Below are positions 55,030-64,000 of a DNA stretch of 64,000 bases, in pieces (position 1 is the stretch's first letter; each line of letters opens with the position of its first letter). The notes below the pieces were generated by a model. The model was not told the origin of the DNA, did no database searches, and saw only the letters and a program-made list of their open reading frames with translations. The DNA is taken from the NCBI GenBank assembly GCA_905221605.1, contig CAJNDS010002235.1:653343-717342 (forward strand), given 5' to 3'. Source of the stretch: Symbiodinium natans. Lineage: Eukaryota > Sar > Dinophyceae > Suessiales > Symbiodiniaceae. The position numbers and the translations under genes were made by a program.

Positions 55030-55507
55030 AGGGTTTAGGGTTTAGGGTTTAGGGTTTAGGGTTTAGGGTTTGGGGTTTAAGGGTTTAGGGTTTAGGGTTT
55101 AGGGTTTAGGGGTTTAGGGGTTTAGGGGTTTAGGGGTTTAAGGGTTAAGGGTTTAGGGTTTAGGGTTTAGGGTTTAGGGTTTTAGGGGTTTAGGGGTTTA
55201 GGGGTTTAGGGTTTAGGGTTTCGGGTTAAGGGTTTAGGGTTTAGGGGTTTAGGGGTTTAGGGGTTTAGGGGTTTAGGGGTTTACGGGTTTAGGGTTTAGG
55301 GTTGAGGGTTAAGGGTTAAGGGTTTAGGGTTTAGGGTTTAGGGGTTTAGGGGTTTAGGGGTTTAGGGGTTTAGGGTTTAGGGTTAAGGGTTAAGGGTTAA
55401 GGGTTTAGGGGTTTAGGGGTTTAGGGGTTTAGGGGTTTAGGGTTTAGGGTTTAGGGTTAAGGGTTTAGGGTTTAGGGGTTTAGGGGTTTAGGGTTTTAGG
55501 GGTTGAG
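55030..55507 (+). repeat. 480-bp array of TTTAGGG, TTTAGGGG and TTAAGGG
   Basis: About 64 units. Blocks of four to six TTTAGGGG units alternate with blocks of TTTAGGG and TTAAGGG in a regular higher-order pattern of about 100 bp. The array is followed by a C/A-rich tract at 55515-55570. Confidence 0.92.
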
Positions 55508-55744
55508 GCCTGCACCCCCACCCCCCCCCCCCACAAAAAAAACAAAAAAACGCACACACACACACACACACTCACTCACCCGCACAATAGTAATAACTAT
55601 CATCATGAAATTACAATAGAACCCCTGGGACTGGTGTACTTGCGCGCCAGCATTCACGTTCCCCCCCCCCCCCATGGTATCCACCGCCCCACCCTCCCCG
55701 TGATTTTGCGATTAGGTTGAATGTTTAGGGTTCCCCCCCCATCC

Positions 55745-56175
55745 CTCCTCTGTGGTTCATGGAGGGGTTAAGGGCTTAGGGCTCGGGGCTGTAGGTTTAG
55801 AGTTTCCCCTCTCCTCCCCGATAATGCGTGGTGGGTTTTGGGTTGAGGGTTTAGGTGAAGGATTAGGTTTAGGTTTAGGGTTTCCCTCTTCCCCCGTGGT
55901 GCGTGGGCGGGGTTTAGGGTTGCCTGTCAGGGTTGGAGGGGGTTCCTGGGGGTTCTCAACCCCAGCCCATAGCATCCCTGCCGGGCACACCCCTTAAGCC
56001 CTACAACCACGAACCACAGGGGTGAGAGGGGAAAACCTAAACACGAAAGTCTAAACCCACCATGAACCACAGCGGGGTGGAGAGACATGCCCCTAAACCC
56101 ACCATGAGCCATAGACCATGAACCACGGGCCGCAAGGAAGGAAACCCTAAACCCAAAACCCACCATGAACCGCAG
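55745..56175. repeat. Imperfect inverted repeat of GTGGTTCATGG-type sequence
   Basis: GTGGTTCATGG and GTGGTGGGTTTTGGG at 55751-55840 face CCACCATGAACC-type sequence repeated at about 56058, 56098 and 56161. Short units of this type recur several times. No gene is recognised. Confidence 0.45.
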
Positions 56176-56221
56176 GGGGGCGGCGGGGATACCATGTGGG
56201 ACGGGGGCGGGTGGGGGGGGG

Positions 56222-56490
56222 GGGGTGCTAAAGGCTTGCAGCATGTTCTCTGGTGGTCCGGCTTCGATGGTCTTTCTGATGTCGCTGCTCAGGCCAATGC
56301 TCCTCAAGTTGGCCAAAGTCCATACGCGACTCAGCGCGACGTACACAATCAGCCACTCCAGGTCATGCGACAAGCGACCGGGGAACACCCAGTGCATGAC
56401 CATGCCTGGATCTACCGTCGTTCCTTGCAGGGAGTACAAGGTGTGTGCTGGTGCGTATAAGGTGTGCTTTTGTGCATTGGGCTTCTGAGG
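56222..56490 (-). pseudogene. PIF1/Helitron-type helicase C-terminal fragment
   Basis: The minus strand from 56490 encodes A-H-T-L-Y-S-L-Q-G-T-T-V-D-P-G-M-V, matching helicase motif V (S-x-Q-G-x-T). It continues with L-x-V/I-Y-V-A-L-S-R-V, which is motif VI, then L-R-S-I-G-L and I-E-A-G-P-P-E. This is the typical end of PIF1-family helicases, including those in Helitron transposons of protists. Everything upstream (Walker A, Walker B, Rep domain) is missing: an in-frame stop lies at 56491-56493. The frame runs on to 55,927, but the part below about 56,220 is Pro-rich and repeat-derived. The fragment is non-functional. Confidence 0.65.
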
Positions 56491-56580
56491 CTATAGCTAC
56501 ACCCTTACACCCTAAACCCTAATGTGTTGACAGAGTCACCTTAAGGTGAAGGATCAGAATGAGGGGACTGGGGCAGGCTA

Positions 56581-56677
56581 GACCCAGCAGTAGCCGAGGA
56601 AAAGGGCACCCTTTTTGGTTTACAGGGTCTGGTATCGGAACCCAAACCCCCCACAAAAGGAATAAGGGCCGGGTCCT
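56581..56677 (+). mobile_element. Family C palindromic element
   Basis: GACCCAGCAGTAGCCGAGG to AATAAGGGCCGGGTCCT. The right end has lost the TACT of the consensus. Confidence 0.65.
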
Positions 56678-56954
56678 ACACCCTAAACCCTAAACCCTAC
56701 TCCTTAAACCCTAAACTGGTAACCTCGGCCGCTTCATTTTTTTCAAGGTAGGATTCTATGAACTCTAAGCTGTAAACTCTAACCCCTGCAAACCCTAAAA
56801 CTCCAGACAAGGGGGGTTCCCTGAACCCTAAAACCTAAACCCTGAAGCCTAAACCCTAAACCCTAAACCCCACAGGCGGTGGCAAGACGTCGTCTGGCCC
56901 AAAGCCCTGTACTTTGTCATCTGATGAGGTTTATGAAGGTTTAGATGCGTGATA

Positions 56955-57065
56955 TATAGGTGCCTTAATAGTTAGAATAGGGTTTTGAGGGGGGGGGGGG
57001 GTTCTTGTAGCAGAAGTATCTAGGGACCCTGAGGGGATACTACTAGCGATTTTTCCGACCCCTGT
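56955..57065 (+). mobile_element. Family I element
   Basis: GGTGCCTTAATAGTTAGAAT, a G run, then AGGGACCCTGAGGGGATACT and TTTTTCCGACCCCTG. It aligns with 48,716. Confidence 0.5.
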
Positions 57066-57212
57066 TTTAGGGTGAGGATTGAGGAAGAAACGAACCCTAC
57101 GAAACCTGCCTCTGAGGTGTACAGGGGCCCTCAGCCCTCAAAATTTCGATGCCCCCCCCCCCCCCCCCCCCCCCCAAGGTAGTAACAACAATAATCGCAA
57201 CAACATGAAGCT

Positions 57213-57318
57213 GGACCCAGGAGTAAGCTAGGAACAGCAAGGGTACCCTTTTTGGTTTAAAGGGGCTTATAAGGGAACCCCAAACCCAAAACAGTGAATA
57301 AGGGCCTACTCTGGGTCC
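57213..57318 (+). mobile_element. Family C palindromic element, best copy
   Basis: GGACCCAGGAGTAAGCTAGG and CCTACTCTGGGTCC are terminal inverted repeats, 106 bp apart overall. The inner TACCCTTTTTGGTTTAAAGG is typical of the family. Confidence 0.8.
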
Positions 57319-57603
57319 TAGGAAGGATACGAACAACCATAATAAACCACGACAACCATGTTCAGCACAATAACCTCAATAACAAGAAACCCCAAAAGTC
57401 CAGCTGTTTCTTAGCATTTAAAGTACCCCAAAATTAGAAAAATATTCCAACTACCCCTAGGAAAACCCCAAAAGGCCTCTATGACCTCCTGGCTCGGCGC
57501 CCGAAGTAGGGCTGGCTCCACCTCGGCACACATTTTGCATTCCGGCTGAGCTATGGTGGTTTAGAGTTTAGGGTTTAGGGTTTAGGGTTTAGGGCTGAGA
57601 GTT
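57319..57603. other. Non-coding
   Basis: Unique sequence and a short TTTAGGG array at about 57562-57593. Confidence 0.5.
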
Positions 57604-57683
57604 TACCCAAAGGCTCCAATGTAGTTCCTTTTTGGGTTGACTCATACTACCCCAAAAAGGTACTACATAGGAGCCTTTGGGTA
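57604..57683 (+). mobile_element. Family A palindromic element, short form
   Basis: TACCCAAAGGCTCCAATGTA to ATAGGAGCCTTTGGGTA, 80 bp with TA at both ends. It is inverted relative to most other copies and lost about 15 bp of the middle. Confidence 0.85.
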
Positions 57684-58319
57684 GGGTTTAGGGTTGATTG
57701 GTTTGGGCAAAGCGCGCGGTGTATTAGCATCAAGGGGGTCGAAAACTCCCAAGCCGTTTTGTGCTAAGGCTGTAGCAGACTGTTGCTGGGTCACGCCATG
57801 TGAGACCAGGGTGTGCCTATGTACCCAAAACCCTAAGTAAACGCTAAACCCTAAACCATAATCCCTAAACCCTAAATTGTGTCTTAACTGGCCTTTAAGG
57901 GCTTTGCATTACACCACCTCCTGATACCAGCAGAGTCCCTCACGGAATGCATCTCGATGGTCTGCGCCATGGAGGCATCTGGAAGACGTGGGGCGGAGTC
58001 TCCGAGCACCTTGCTACACCATCGCCTGTTGCAGCATCTACGGGCTGTCAACATTAAGCCAATCTCTGGGCAAAGTTGTCAGATGCGATTTCAAACATTT
58101 AGAATAGATGGTCAGACTCTCTGGACCTGAAACCTTGCTCCGAGCCATCAGCTGCGAAATCGCTTTGCAATGCCAGTAGGTGTCTGGCGAGCGACAGGCT
58201 CCTACTAGCAACCTTCTGCTCCAATTGGCTGGCTTATCACTGACACGAAGGGGACGCGTAAGAAGAATGGAGCCAAGCTACGTGAGAGTGATATTTTTTC
58301 CACTTATTTGCTTAAGAAC
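57684..58319. other. Unique sequence downstream of the HAD-like gene
   Basis: Only a short CCCTAAA patch at about 57,842-57,880 is telomere-like. The composition resembles coding or UTR sequence, but no frame is recognised. Confidence 0.4.
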
Positions 58320-58404
58320 CCCCGCCCCCCCCCACCCCCCCCCCACCCCCCCCCCACCCCCCCCCCCCCCCCCCCACCCCCCCCCCCCCCCCCAAAAAAA
58401 AAAA
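58320..58404. repeat. C-rich homopolymer tract followed by an A run
   Basis: About 70 C with scattered A, then 11 A. On the minus strand this is T11 then a G tract, about 100 bp past the stop of the gene at 58,508. Confidence 0.9.
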
Positions 58405-58507
58405 CATATTCTTCCGTATAAGGGTAATACAGGGATGATGATCCGGTATTTGTGGGGGGCTCAAGCAAACAGCAAGGCTTACCTCCGTCGGAACCTCCAT
58501 GTCGCAA

Positions 58508-59311
58508 CTACATCTCGGCAGCTCGCGAATCGTTGGTACACTCGTCGCAACTGACGACCTTGCAGAACCAGGCACGCATGTCTTCAAGAGAGCTCTGTTT
58601 CAGCCAGGCCTCTGTGTAAAAGACGCCTGAGACTGTTGTCTCGGACTGCTCCATGGCGGCTTCGATTTTGGCCATGGTGTTGTCAACCAAGAAAGACTTC
58701 ATGCAGGCACCTTCCATGTAAGTGCGGTTTCTCATCACTTTGTCGATGATTTTTGCTTTACCGCTTCTCTTCATGACCTTATTGTGGCCGTGCTGTATCT
58801 TCTCATCGCCAGCGAAGAAGACCCCAGTGTCTGAAGTCAGAGACTTGGAGAACACGATGCCATTCTGAAACAGAAAATCCAAAACGATTTGGTTGTGCCA
58901 GGAATAGTTGCGGTCCTCGGCGGATCTTGATGTCAAGCCATAAACAGATGCTCCTCGGGAATGAAGTGCCTTGATCGTCGATGGCAACTTGGAGTGCACA
59001 AGCGCTAGTGGCGCATGGTAGTATTCCTCCTCCATCTTCCTTCCGAGATCAAGTTCTTCAAAAGCCTTCGAAAAACATGGATTCATTTGTTTCAAAAACA
59101 TGTCTGTGCGCGGCAACCCATATATGAAGGTCGTTCTCGGCATCACAAGAGTTTCATCCAAGTCAAAGAATATCACTGTGGCCTCAAGCAATGCTGCCTC
59201 GAGCGCCATGATGTTTGCAGCAACTTCCAACGTCACTCCGCACGGACTGGCCAGCGCTGGAGCCAGCGACACGCCGGCCAGAACCAGAGCAGCACTCATC
59301 GCGCACATCAT
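58508..59311 (-). CDS. Secreted HAD-superfamily protein (DUF2608-like)
   Basis: This is the only intact host gene in the window: 267 residues, one exon. Residues 1-21 form a signal peptide ending A-P-A-L-A before S22. The HAD fold follows. Motif I is F-F-D50-L-D52-E-T54-L, the phospho-acceptor Asp with its partner Asp. Motif II is G-L-T127-S-R. Lys residues at 181-187 are candidates for motif III. Motif IV is F-L-V-D210-N211, where family members often have D-D. The length and the G-x-x-x-x-D-M/W-F and late G-V-F-Y segments fit the DUF2608 group, described mainly from bacteria and protists. The substrate is unknown; a secreted or endomembrane phosphatase is the likely role. ATG 59311 is followed at once by a second ATG. 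The gene has no telomere-like repeats, unlike its flanks. Confidence 0.75.
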   Translation of the reverse strand: MMCAMSAALVLAGVSLAPALASPCGVTLEVAANIMALEAALLEATVIFFDLDETLVMPRTTFIYGLPRTDMFLKQMNPCFSKAFEELDLGRKMEEEYYHAPLALVHSKLPSTIKALHSRGASVYGLTSRSAEDRNYSWHNQIVLDFLFQNGIVFSKSLTSDTGVFFAGDEKIQHGHNKVMKRSGKAKIIDKVMRNRTYMEGACMKSFLVDNTMAKIEAAMEQSETTVSGVFYTEAWLKQSSLEDMRAWFCKVVSCDECTNDSRAAEM

Positions 59312-59856
59312 TGAAAAAGGGTTCTATACAGAAGGGATATAACAGCACCCGCACACACACAAATCTTTGAGAATATTCATTCATACAGATCTTGTGAATC
59401 TAAAGGAGGGAATCAACATCTCCCAGGAGCCTCCATAGCTCCGGGTGTAGGCTTTAGGGGAAACCCCGAAACCCTAGCGCCTGAGCTGTGCGAAGCCAAG
59501 CGACCATGCGGAGGACTGTTTTAGGGTTTAGGGCTTTATGGATTTTGCCCGAAAGCTCTGGTCCGAGATCACCACAAATCCCTAGAGGATCAAACCCTCA
59601 TGAAACGTAAATGGCTTTGGGCTTCGAGGTTTAAGGCACTCAGGACACCCTCTTGAAACTTGAGAATCCCTTCCCCTACATGACGTTGGCAATTTAATTG
59701 CATTGGATTCTAGTATGTACACGTTGAACGGTCCTTTAATGGGGTAGGGGGGGGTTTAGAAACATTGGGGGGGGGCAAGAGGATTGAAGGAATATCTGCT
59801 TCCGGCTTCCCTGCTAAGGACCTCGATGCCATTCGACCCCATCTTATCCGAAGCCC
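59312..59856. other. Unique sequence upstream of the HAD-like gene
   Basis: The first 90 bp may hold the promoter; no clear motif is seen apart from TTATATCC on the minus strand about 30 bp before the ATG. The rest has only isolated TTTAGGG units. Confidence 0.4.
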
Positions 59857-59983
59857 AACCCTAAACCCTAAACCCTAAACCCTAAACCCTAAACCCTAAA
59901 CCCTAAACCCTAAACCCTAAACCCTAAACCCTAAACCCTAAACCCTAAACCCTAAACTAAACCCTAAACCCTAAACCCTAAAC
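59857..59983 (+). repeat. CCCTAAA array, about 18 units
   Basis: Nearly perfect, with one unit shortened to CTAAA at about 59957. Confidence 0.95.
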
Positions 59984-60029
59984 ATCAGGGTCCGCGTCAG
60001 TCAGGGTACCCAGAGCGGGGAGGGAACAT

Positions 60030-60083
60030 TGGGGTTTAGGGTTTAGGGTTTAGGGTTTAGGGTTTAGGGTTTAGGGTTTAGGG
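60030..60083 (+). repeat. TTTAGGG array
   Basis: About 7.5 perfect units, 47 bp from the preceding array of opposite orientation. Confidence 0.9.
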
Positions 60084-61530
60084 CCTTCCTTCAGTCAGTG
60101 AGCCTTTGGAACTTCTTCTAAGGGTGCCTTAAATTCGGGAATCTTGGAGAGTATGTGCTAGAGGAGGTCCGGGTAGGTTCTCTGGCTTAGGGCCTTTAGC
60201 CCCAAAAATGAATGCCCCAACCCTCGAACCCCCAAAGGCCTAAACCCTACAACCACCAAAAACCACACACACACACACAAACACAAAAAAAAAGCCTAAA
60301 CCCTAAACCCTAAACCCTAAACAAAAAGAGAGTGAAAATTAAAGCCATAAGCCCTAAAACGCATCAGCGCTCTTTCTGCCCCTGTCCGGGAGCTCGAGTC
60401 TGGGTTTCTGGAGCCGGCCGCATGCGACGGGAATCACAGGGCTTAGCCATGGACTCACTCTGAGGTCCGCCAGGCATGGCTTGGCTTTTTGTAAGGCTCG
60501 TTTAAGGCTGTATTGAAGGCTCTTTAAGGTTTAGGTTTAGGGTTTAGGGTTTAGGGTTTAGGGTTTAGGGTTTAGGGTTTAGGGTTTAGGGTTTAGGGTT
60601 TAGGGTTTGGGGTTTGGGGTTTGGGGTTTGGGGTTTGGGGTTTAGGTCAGCCGAACAATCTAAGGCCTGTGAGTTGTCCCTTCTATTTGTAAGGGCACGT
60701 CACAACATGGAATGAGGCTGGGGCCTATCACAGCACTCAGCAGTCCCTAAAAAAAAGAGGTGCCCAAAGAACCCCTAAGATCCCTTACAAGTGTCCCTCC
60801 TTTAGTCCCTTAAATCCCCATTTGCTTTGAAGCTATGCTCCTTGGCATGCTCTATGCGCTACACACACGTGTTTCAGCTGTGCCACTTGCTGAAAGCACC
60901 GAAAGAAAAAAAAACAGATCACAATTCCTGCGGGAGCTATAGTTCCCAAACCCTAAACCCTAAACCCTTAGTCCTAAACCTCAGACACAGACTGGGACGC
61001 TGAACTCTGAACGCTTTAAGGCCAGGAGAACCCTTAACTACTGCACTGGGGGTTTAGAATGTAGGAGGGTTTACAAGAGTCAGCGTTGACCTAAATGCGA
61101 AACCCTAAACCCTAACACTTAAACCCTAAACCCGAAACCTTACCTACCTGGTGGATCCTAGTGAGTGGTCCCCCCTATTGCAGCTAAGGCTTGGAGTTTA
61201 AGGTGAGGGGTTTAGGGTTTAGGGTTTAGAGTTTAGGGTCACTTTCAAGGTACACGGGCAGGTATAAGTGGCAGGTATAACTACAGGGTGAGAAGTCCCC
61301 AAGTAAGGTTGCAACCTGGGGCAACCGAAAGCTAAGCTGGGGGAAATCCCCAGCTAGTAGCTTAGGGTTTAGGGTTTAGGGTTTGGGGTTTAGGGTTTAT
61401 CTATGCAAAACCCAAGGAGGTGTCAGGGAGGAGGTGGTGTTTAGGGTTTCTTAGGGTCCATATTGCCCCGAGAAAGTCACAATCCCGGAACATGGGGACC
61501 CCCGTACACCCCCGGGTTTCACTATGAGTT
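60084..61530. other. Non-coding with one long TTTAGGG/TTTGGGG array
   Basis: An array at 60527-60646 goes from TTTAGGG to TTTGGGG units. A CA/A-rich patch is at about 60262-60295. Short units lie at 60301-60322, 61207-61240 and 61362-61400. No gene is recognised. Confidence 0.6.
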
Positions 61531-61624
61531 TACCCAAAGGCTCCTATGTAGTACCTTTTTGGGGTAGTATACTAGAATCCCCTAGAACTAACCCAAAACG
61601 GAACTACATTGGAGCCTTTGGGTA
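61531..61624 (+). mobile_element. Family A palindromic element
   Basis: TACCCAAAGGCTCCTATGTA to GGAGCCTTTGGGTA, 94 bp, with TA at both ends. Confidence 0.85.
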
Positions 61625-61723
61625 TGATTTCGGGCGCAGGGGACCCCGCCATAGGGGGCTTTGTTACAATGGGCGGTGCTGAGGGTATCGAGAGGGACTA
61701 GAGGGAGAAGAAGTGCAAGCGCT

Positions 61724-61850
61724 CCTAAACCCTAAACCCTAAACCCTAAACCCTAAACCCTAAACCCTAAACCCTAAACCCTAAACCCTAAACCCTAACC
61801 CCCAAGACCCCAAAACCCCCAAACCCTAAACCCTAAACCCTAAACCCCAA
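61724..61850 (+). repeat. CCCTAAA array
   Basis: About 11 perfect units to 61797, then degenerate CCCCAAA units to 61850. Confidence 0.92.
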
Positions 61851-61993
61851 AAGCCAGCATGGGCCTGGCGGGCAGTCATGGGGCTCTTCCAGATGCTGCT
61901 TCGCGGTGCCCTGTTGGGATGCCCCCCCCTTGGCCGGGAGCTAACGAACCGGCGTGTGAGCATCCTGTTGCGAGCACGGGGCATCTCCCGTCC

Positions 61994-62139
61994 GTTTAGG
62001 GTTTAGGGTTTAGGGTTTAGGGTTTAGGGTTTAGGGTTTAGGGTTTAGAGTTTAGGGTTTAGGGTTTAGGGTTTAGGGTGTAGGGTGTAGGGTGTAGGGT
62101 GTAGGGTTTAGGGTTTAGGGTTTAGGGTTTAGGGTTTAG
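61994..62139 (+). repeat. TTTAGGG array with a TGTAGGG block
   Basis: About 20 units; four TGTAGGG units in a row lie at about 62078-62105, flanked by normal units. Confidence 0.92.
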
Positions 62140-62155
62140 CCTGTAAAGCCTAATA

Positions 62156-62416
62156 GACCCAGGAGTAACCTGCGAGCATAAAGGGTACCCCTCTTGGTAG
62201 CCCAGTATGATAATGAGGGCACCCTTCTTAGGGTTGGTTACTTTACAAGGGAACCTTGAACCCCACAAAGGGAAAAGGGTACCACTAGGCTGCCAAGTAA
62301 CCTGAAAAAACCTAAATCCTAAAACCAAGTAACCTAGGAGGAAAAAGGGTACCCCTTTTACTCACACGGGAACTCAAGCCCAAACAAAACAGGAATCGGC
62401 GCCTACCGTGGGTCCT
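62156..62416 (+). mobile_element. Family C element with a family D element nested inside
   Basis: GACCCAGGAGTAACCTGCG at the left and CCTACCGTGGGTCCT at the right mark a family C element. A family D element (62194-62296) lies inside, followed by a second AAGTAACCTAGGAGGAAAAA core. The order shows D landed in C, with part of the C core repeated after it. Confidence 0.7.
62194..62296 (+). mobile_element. Family D palindromic element (nested)
   Basis: TTGGTAGCCCAGTATGATAA and ACCACTAGGCTGCCAA are its ends. Confidence 0.75.
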
Positions 62417-62627
62417 AGCCTAAGCCTGCGCTTTGCTACCCTTCGGCCTATAGACTCCAGACCCAATCCTGCGTTTAGGGTTTCGGGTTTAGGGTTTAGG
62501 GTTAGGGATACTTTCACGCGAGCATTCTGGACAGGGCTCAGTTTCGCGGGGCATTTGCCACTGCTGAGTGTGCCTAGCTGGATCGACTCCTACGCTTCAG
62601 AACTTCAGAACCCTCCACCCTTCATCT

Positions 62628-62671
62628 TAGTAGCCCAGTACCCATATTAGAAGAAGGGTACCCAATTATAT
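62628..62671 (+). mobile_element. Family D left-end fragment
   Basis: AGTAGCCCAGTACCCATATT then AGAAGAAGGGTACCC; the rest is missing. Confidence 0.5.
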
Positions 62672-62719
62672 TAAGGGCTTAGGGTTTAGGTTGTAGGGTT
62701 TCGGGTTTAGGGTTTAGGG

Positions 62720-62827
62720 CTAGAAGCCCAGTAACCACATTATAATAAGGGCACCCTTTTTGGGTTGGTTCCTTTATAAGGGAACCTTGAACCCCAAAAA
62801 GGGAAAAGGCTACCACTGGGCTACCAA
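62720..62827 (+). mobile_element. Family D palindromic element
   Basis: AGAAGCCCAGTAACCACATT opens it and CTACCACTGGGCTACCAA closes it. GGGCACCCTTTTTGGGTTGG is typical of the family. Confidence 0.75.
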
Positions 62828-63533
62828 GTACCGCTCAAGAAATGAATGTGCGAGTACCAATATCTACGCCCTACATAACCCTAAAGATCTTTTTGGGCGC
62901 GGGGCGGAAGGGGTGATGTTCAGGGGGTTTGGGGTTGTGTTTGTTGGGGGAGAAGAGTCCAGTGCAGAAGCAACAGGCATTCCGCGATGGATAAGCAGCA
63001 GGCATGCAAGACGTTTTCGAGGTTGGCGCAAGCGAAGCCCTAGCAGGCTGCCTTGTCGGGCCTGCGCGGGAAGTGGGCCGATGGCCCACTCCAACAACAC
63101 TACCTGGAGTTCTTCATCGATACACCCTTGCAAGACCCTAAACCCTAAACCCTAAACCCTAAACCCTAAACCCTAAACCGGGAAGTGGACCTCAATGCTT
63201 GGGTATGGTTGCCCCTTTGTTTTCAGGGCCGAAGGCACAGCGAGGTGGACGGAGGGGGTTAGGGAGCTATAAGGTCTACTGTGGTTAGCCCCTGAACCTA
63301 TAGATCCTCTCAACCACCTGCAACCTATCAGCCTGCCAGCCCGGAACTCTGTAAAGCTGTAAAACCTGCACATCCACAAGCCAATACATCTTTAAACCCT
63401 AAACCCTAAACCCTAAACCCTAAACCCTAAACCCTAAACCCTAAACCCTAAACCTGTGATCCGGAACAAAACATGTGAATGTCGGAGCAAAGTTCCAGGA
63501 TCGCCCTGAACAAGTCCCGAAGCCCAAACCACG
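62828..63533. other. Non-coding with two CCCTAAA arrays
   Basis: CCCTAAA arrays at 63136-63178 and 63392-63453. Bases 62,900-63,130 are unique and GC-rich with a weakly protein-like minus-strand frame that I do not recognise. Confidence 0.5.
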
Positions 63534-63711
63534 TACTTGGAGGTTCATGGATACTTACAAGTACGGGTATAAGTACATTAGGGTTTAGGGTTTAGGGTTT
63601 AGGGTTTAGGGTTTAGGGTTTAGGGTTTAGGGCTAAGCCGAACACTAAATAGGGTTGTAAGTCTAGTTACCATGATAACCCTACTTATAGCTACCCATGA
63701 ACCTTCAAGTA
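63534..63711 (+). mobile_element. Family B element containing a TTTAGGG array
   Basis: TACTTGGAGGTTCATGG and ACCCATGAACCTTCAAGTA are the ends. A TTTAGGG array at 63579-63632 splits the left half after TATAAGTACA. The copies at 20,843 and 27,516 have no array. Confidence 0.8.
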
Positions 63712-64000
63712 CCAGGCTTCTGAGATCTACCGCTCACGAGGCAAAAAGGCAATTCGACGAGGCACCACCCCAAACCAAACTCGCCACGCTGGCTCCTTGT
63801 AGGTAGCATTCGAAGGAAGTAAGTTTGCTAGGCTTCAAGGTATGCTCGAATCAGAGGCATTGGGGTGGGGCTTAGGGCCTGGGGTTTAGGTTTTGAGGTT
63901 GCGGGGTTTAGGGTTCGGGGCCTAAAACCTTGTCGCCTTTAGAATTTATGGAGCACGGGCTCGCTGCGCCAACCTCATCTACACCAGTTTGAATCGCAGG
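63712..64000. other. Non-coding to the window edge
   Basis: Unique sequence with a few decayed TTTAGGG units at about 63870-63920. Nothing is recognised. Confidence 0.5.

Noticed and set aside
55927-56220. Downstream extension of the helicase frame
   Set aside because: After the I-E-A-G-P-P-E segment the frame enters Pro-rich and repeat-derived sequence, so it is read-through and not part of the original protein.
59857-60083. True chromosome end
   Set aside because: The arrays are short and internal, with unique DNA and further arrays on both sides.
62760-63155. 131-codon frame and its minus-strand counterpart
   Set aside because: The frame starts inside a family D element and ends in a CCCTAAA array; neither strand gives a recognisable protein.

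Overview
The window has two unlike parts. Bases 1 to about 3,620 are AT-rich and densely coding. They look like the end of an integrated DNA virus of the Polinton-like/virophage type: the tail of an HNH-type zinc protein, a GIY-YIG nuclease, a retroviral-type (DDE) integrase, a second GIY-YIG nuclease, then three short tandem-repeat blocks and a lysine-rich coiled-coil protein of unknown function. All genes lie on the + strand. Three of them end at perfect or near-perfect AT-rich hairpins, as expected of the hairpin 3'-end signals known from mimivirus-like viruses and their virophages.

The rest (about 4.7-64 kb) is host nuclear DNA that is almost free of genes. Its main feature is many short arrays of TTTAGGG/CCCTAAA (the plant and algal type telomere repeat), in both orientations, every few hundred bases. 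Between them lie small palindromic elements (about 80-180 bp, many flanked by TA), microsatellites and long homopolymers. A large eukaryotic algal genome fits best. TTTAGGG telomeres occur in dinoflagellates, chromerids, green plants and some other algae. The retroelement and helicase fragments and the Cys-containing fragment at 53.7 kb look to me like families common in dinoflagellate-type genomes, but the sequence alone does not fix the lineage.

Layout: 1-3,620 viral element; 3,625-4,715 a G-rich then C-rich block forming an imperfect inverted repeat; 5.3-17.4 kb telomere-like arrays, palindromic elements and a triplicated 390-bp unit; 17.8-18.9 kb a 1.1-kb array of the 8-mer CCCCTAAA/CCCCTGAA; 21.05-21.34 kb a Ty1/copia reverse-transcriptase fragment; 24-44 kb more arrays and elements; 44.3-44.8 kb large microsatellites; 45-53 kb further elements and a 570-bp TTTGGGG/TTTAGGG array; 53.7-54.05 kb a transposon-like protein fragment; 55.0-55.5 kb a 480-bp array; 56.2-56.5 kb a PIF1/Helitron-type helicase fragment; 58.5-59.3 kb the only intact host gene (secreted HAD/DUF2608-like protein, - strand); 59.9-63.7 kb arrays and nested palindromic elements.

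The most interesting signals are the viral gene set with its hairpins, telomere-like arrays lying inside copies of one palindromic element, head-to-head telomere-like junctions, and at least ten small palindromic or repeated element families that are diagnosable from this one window.
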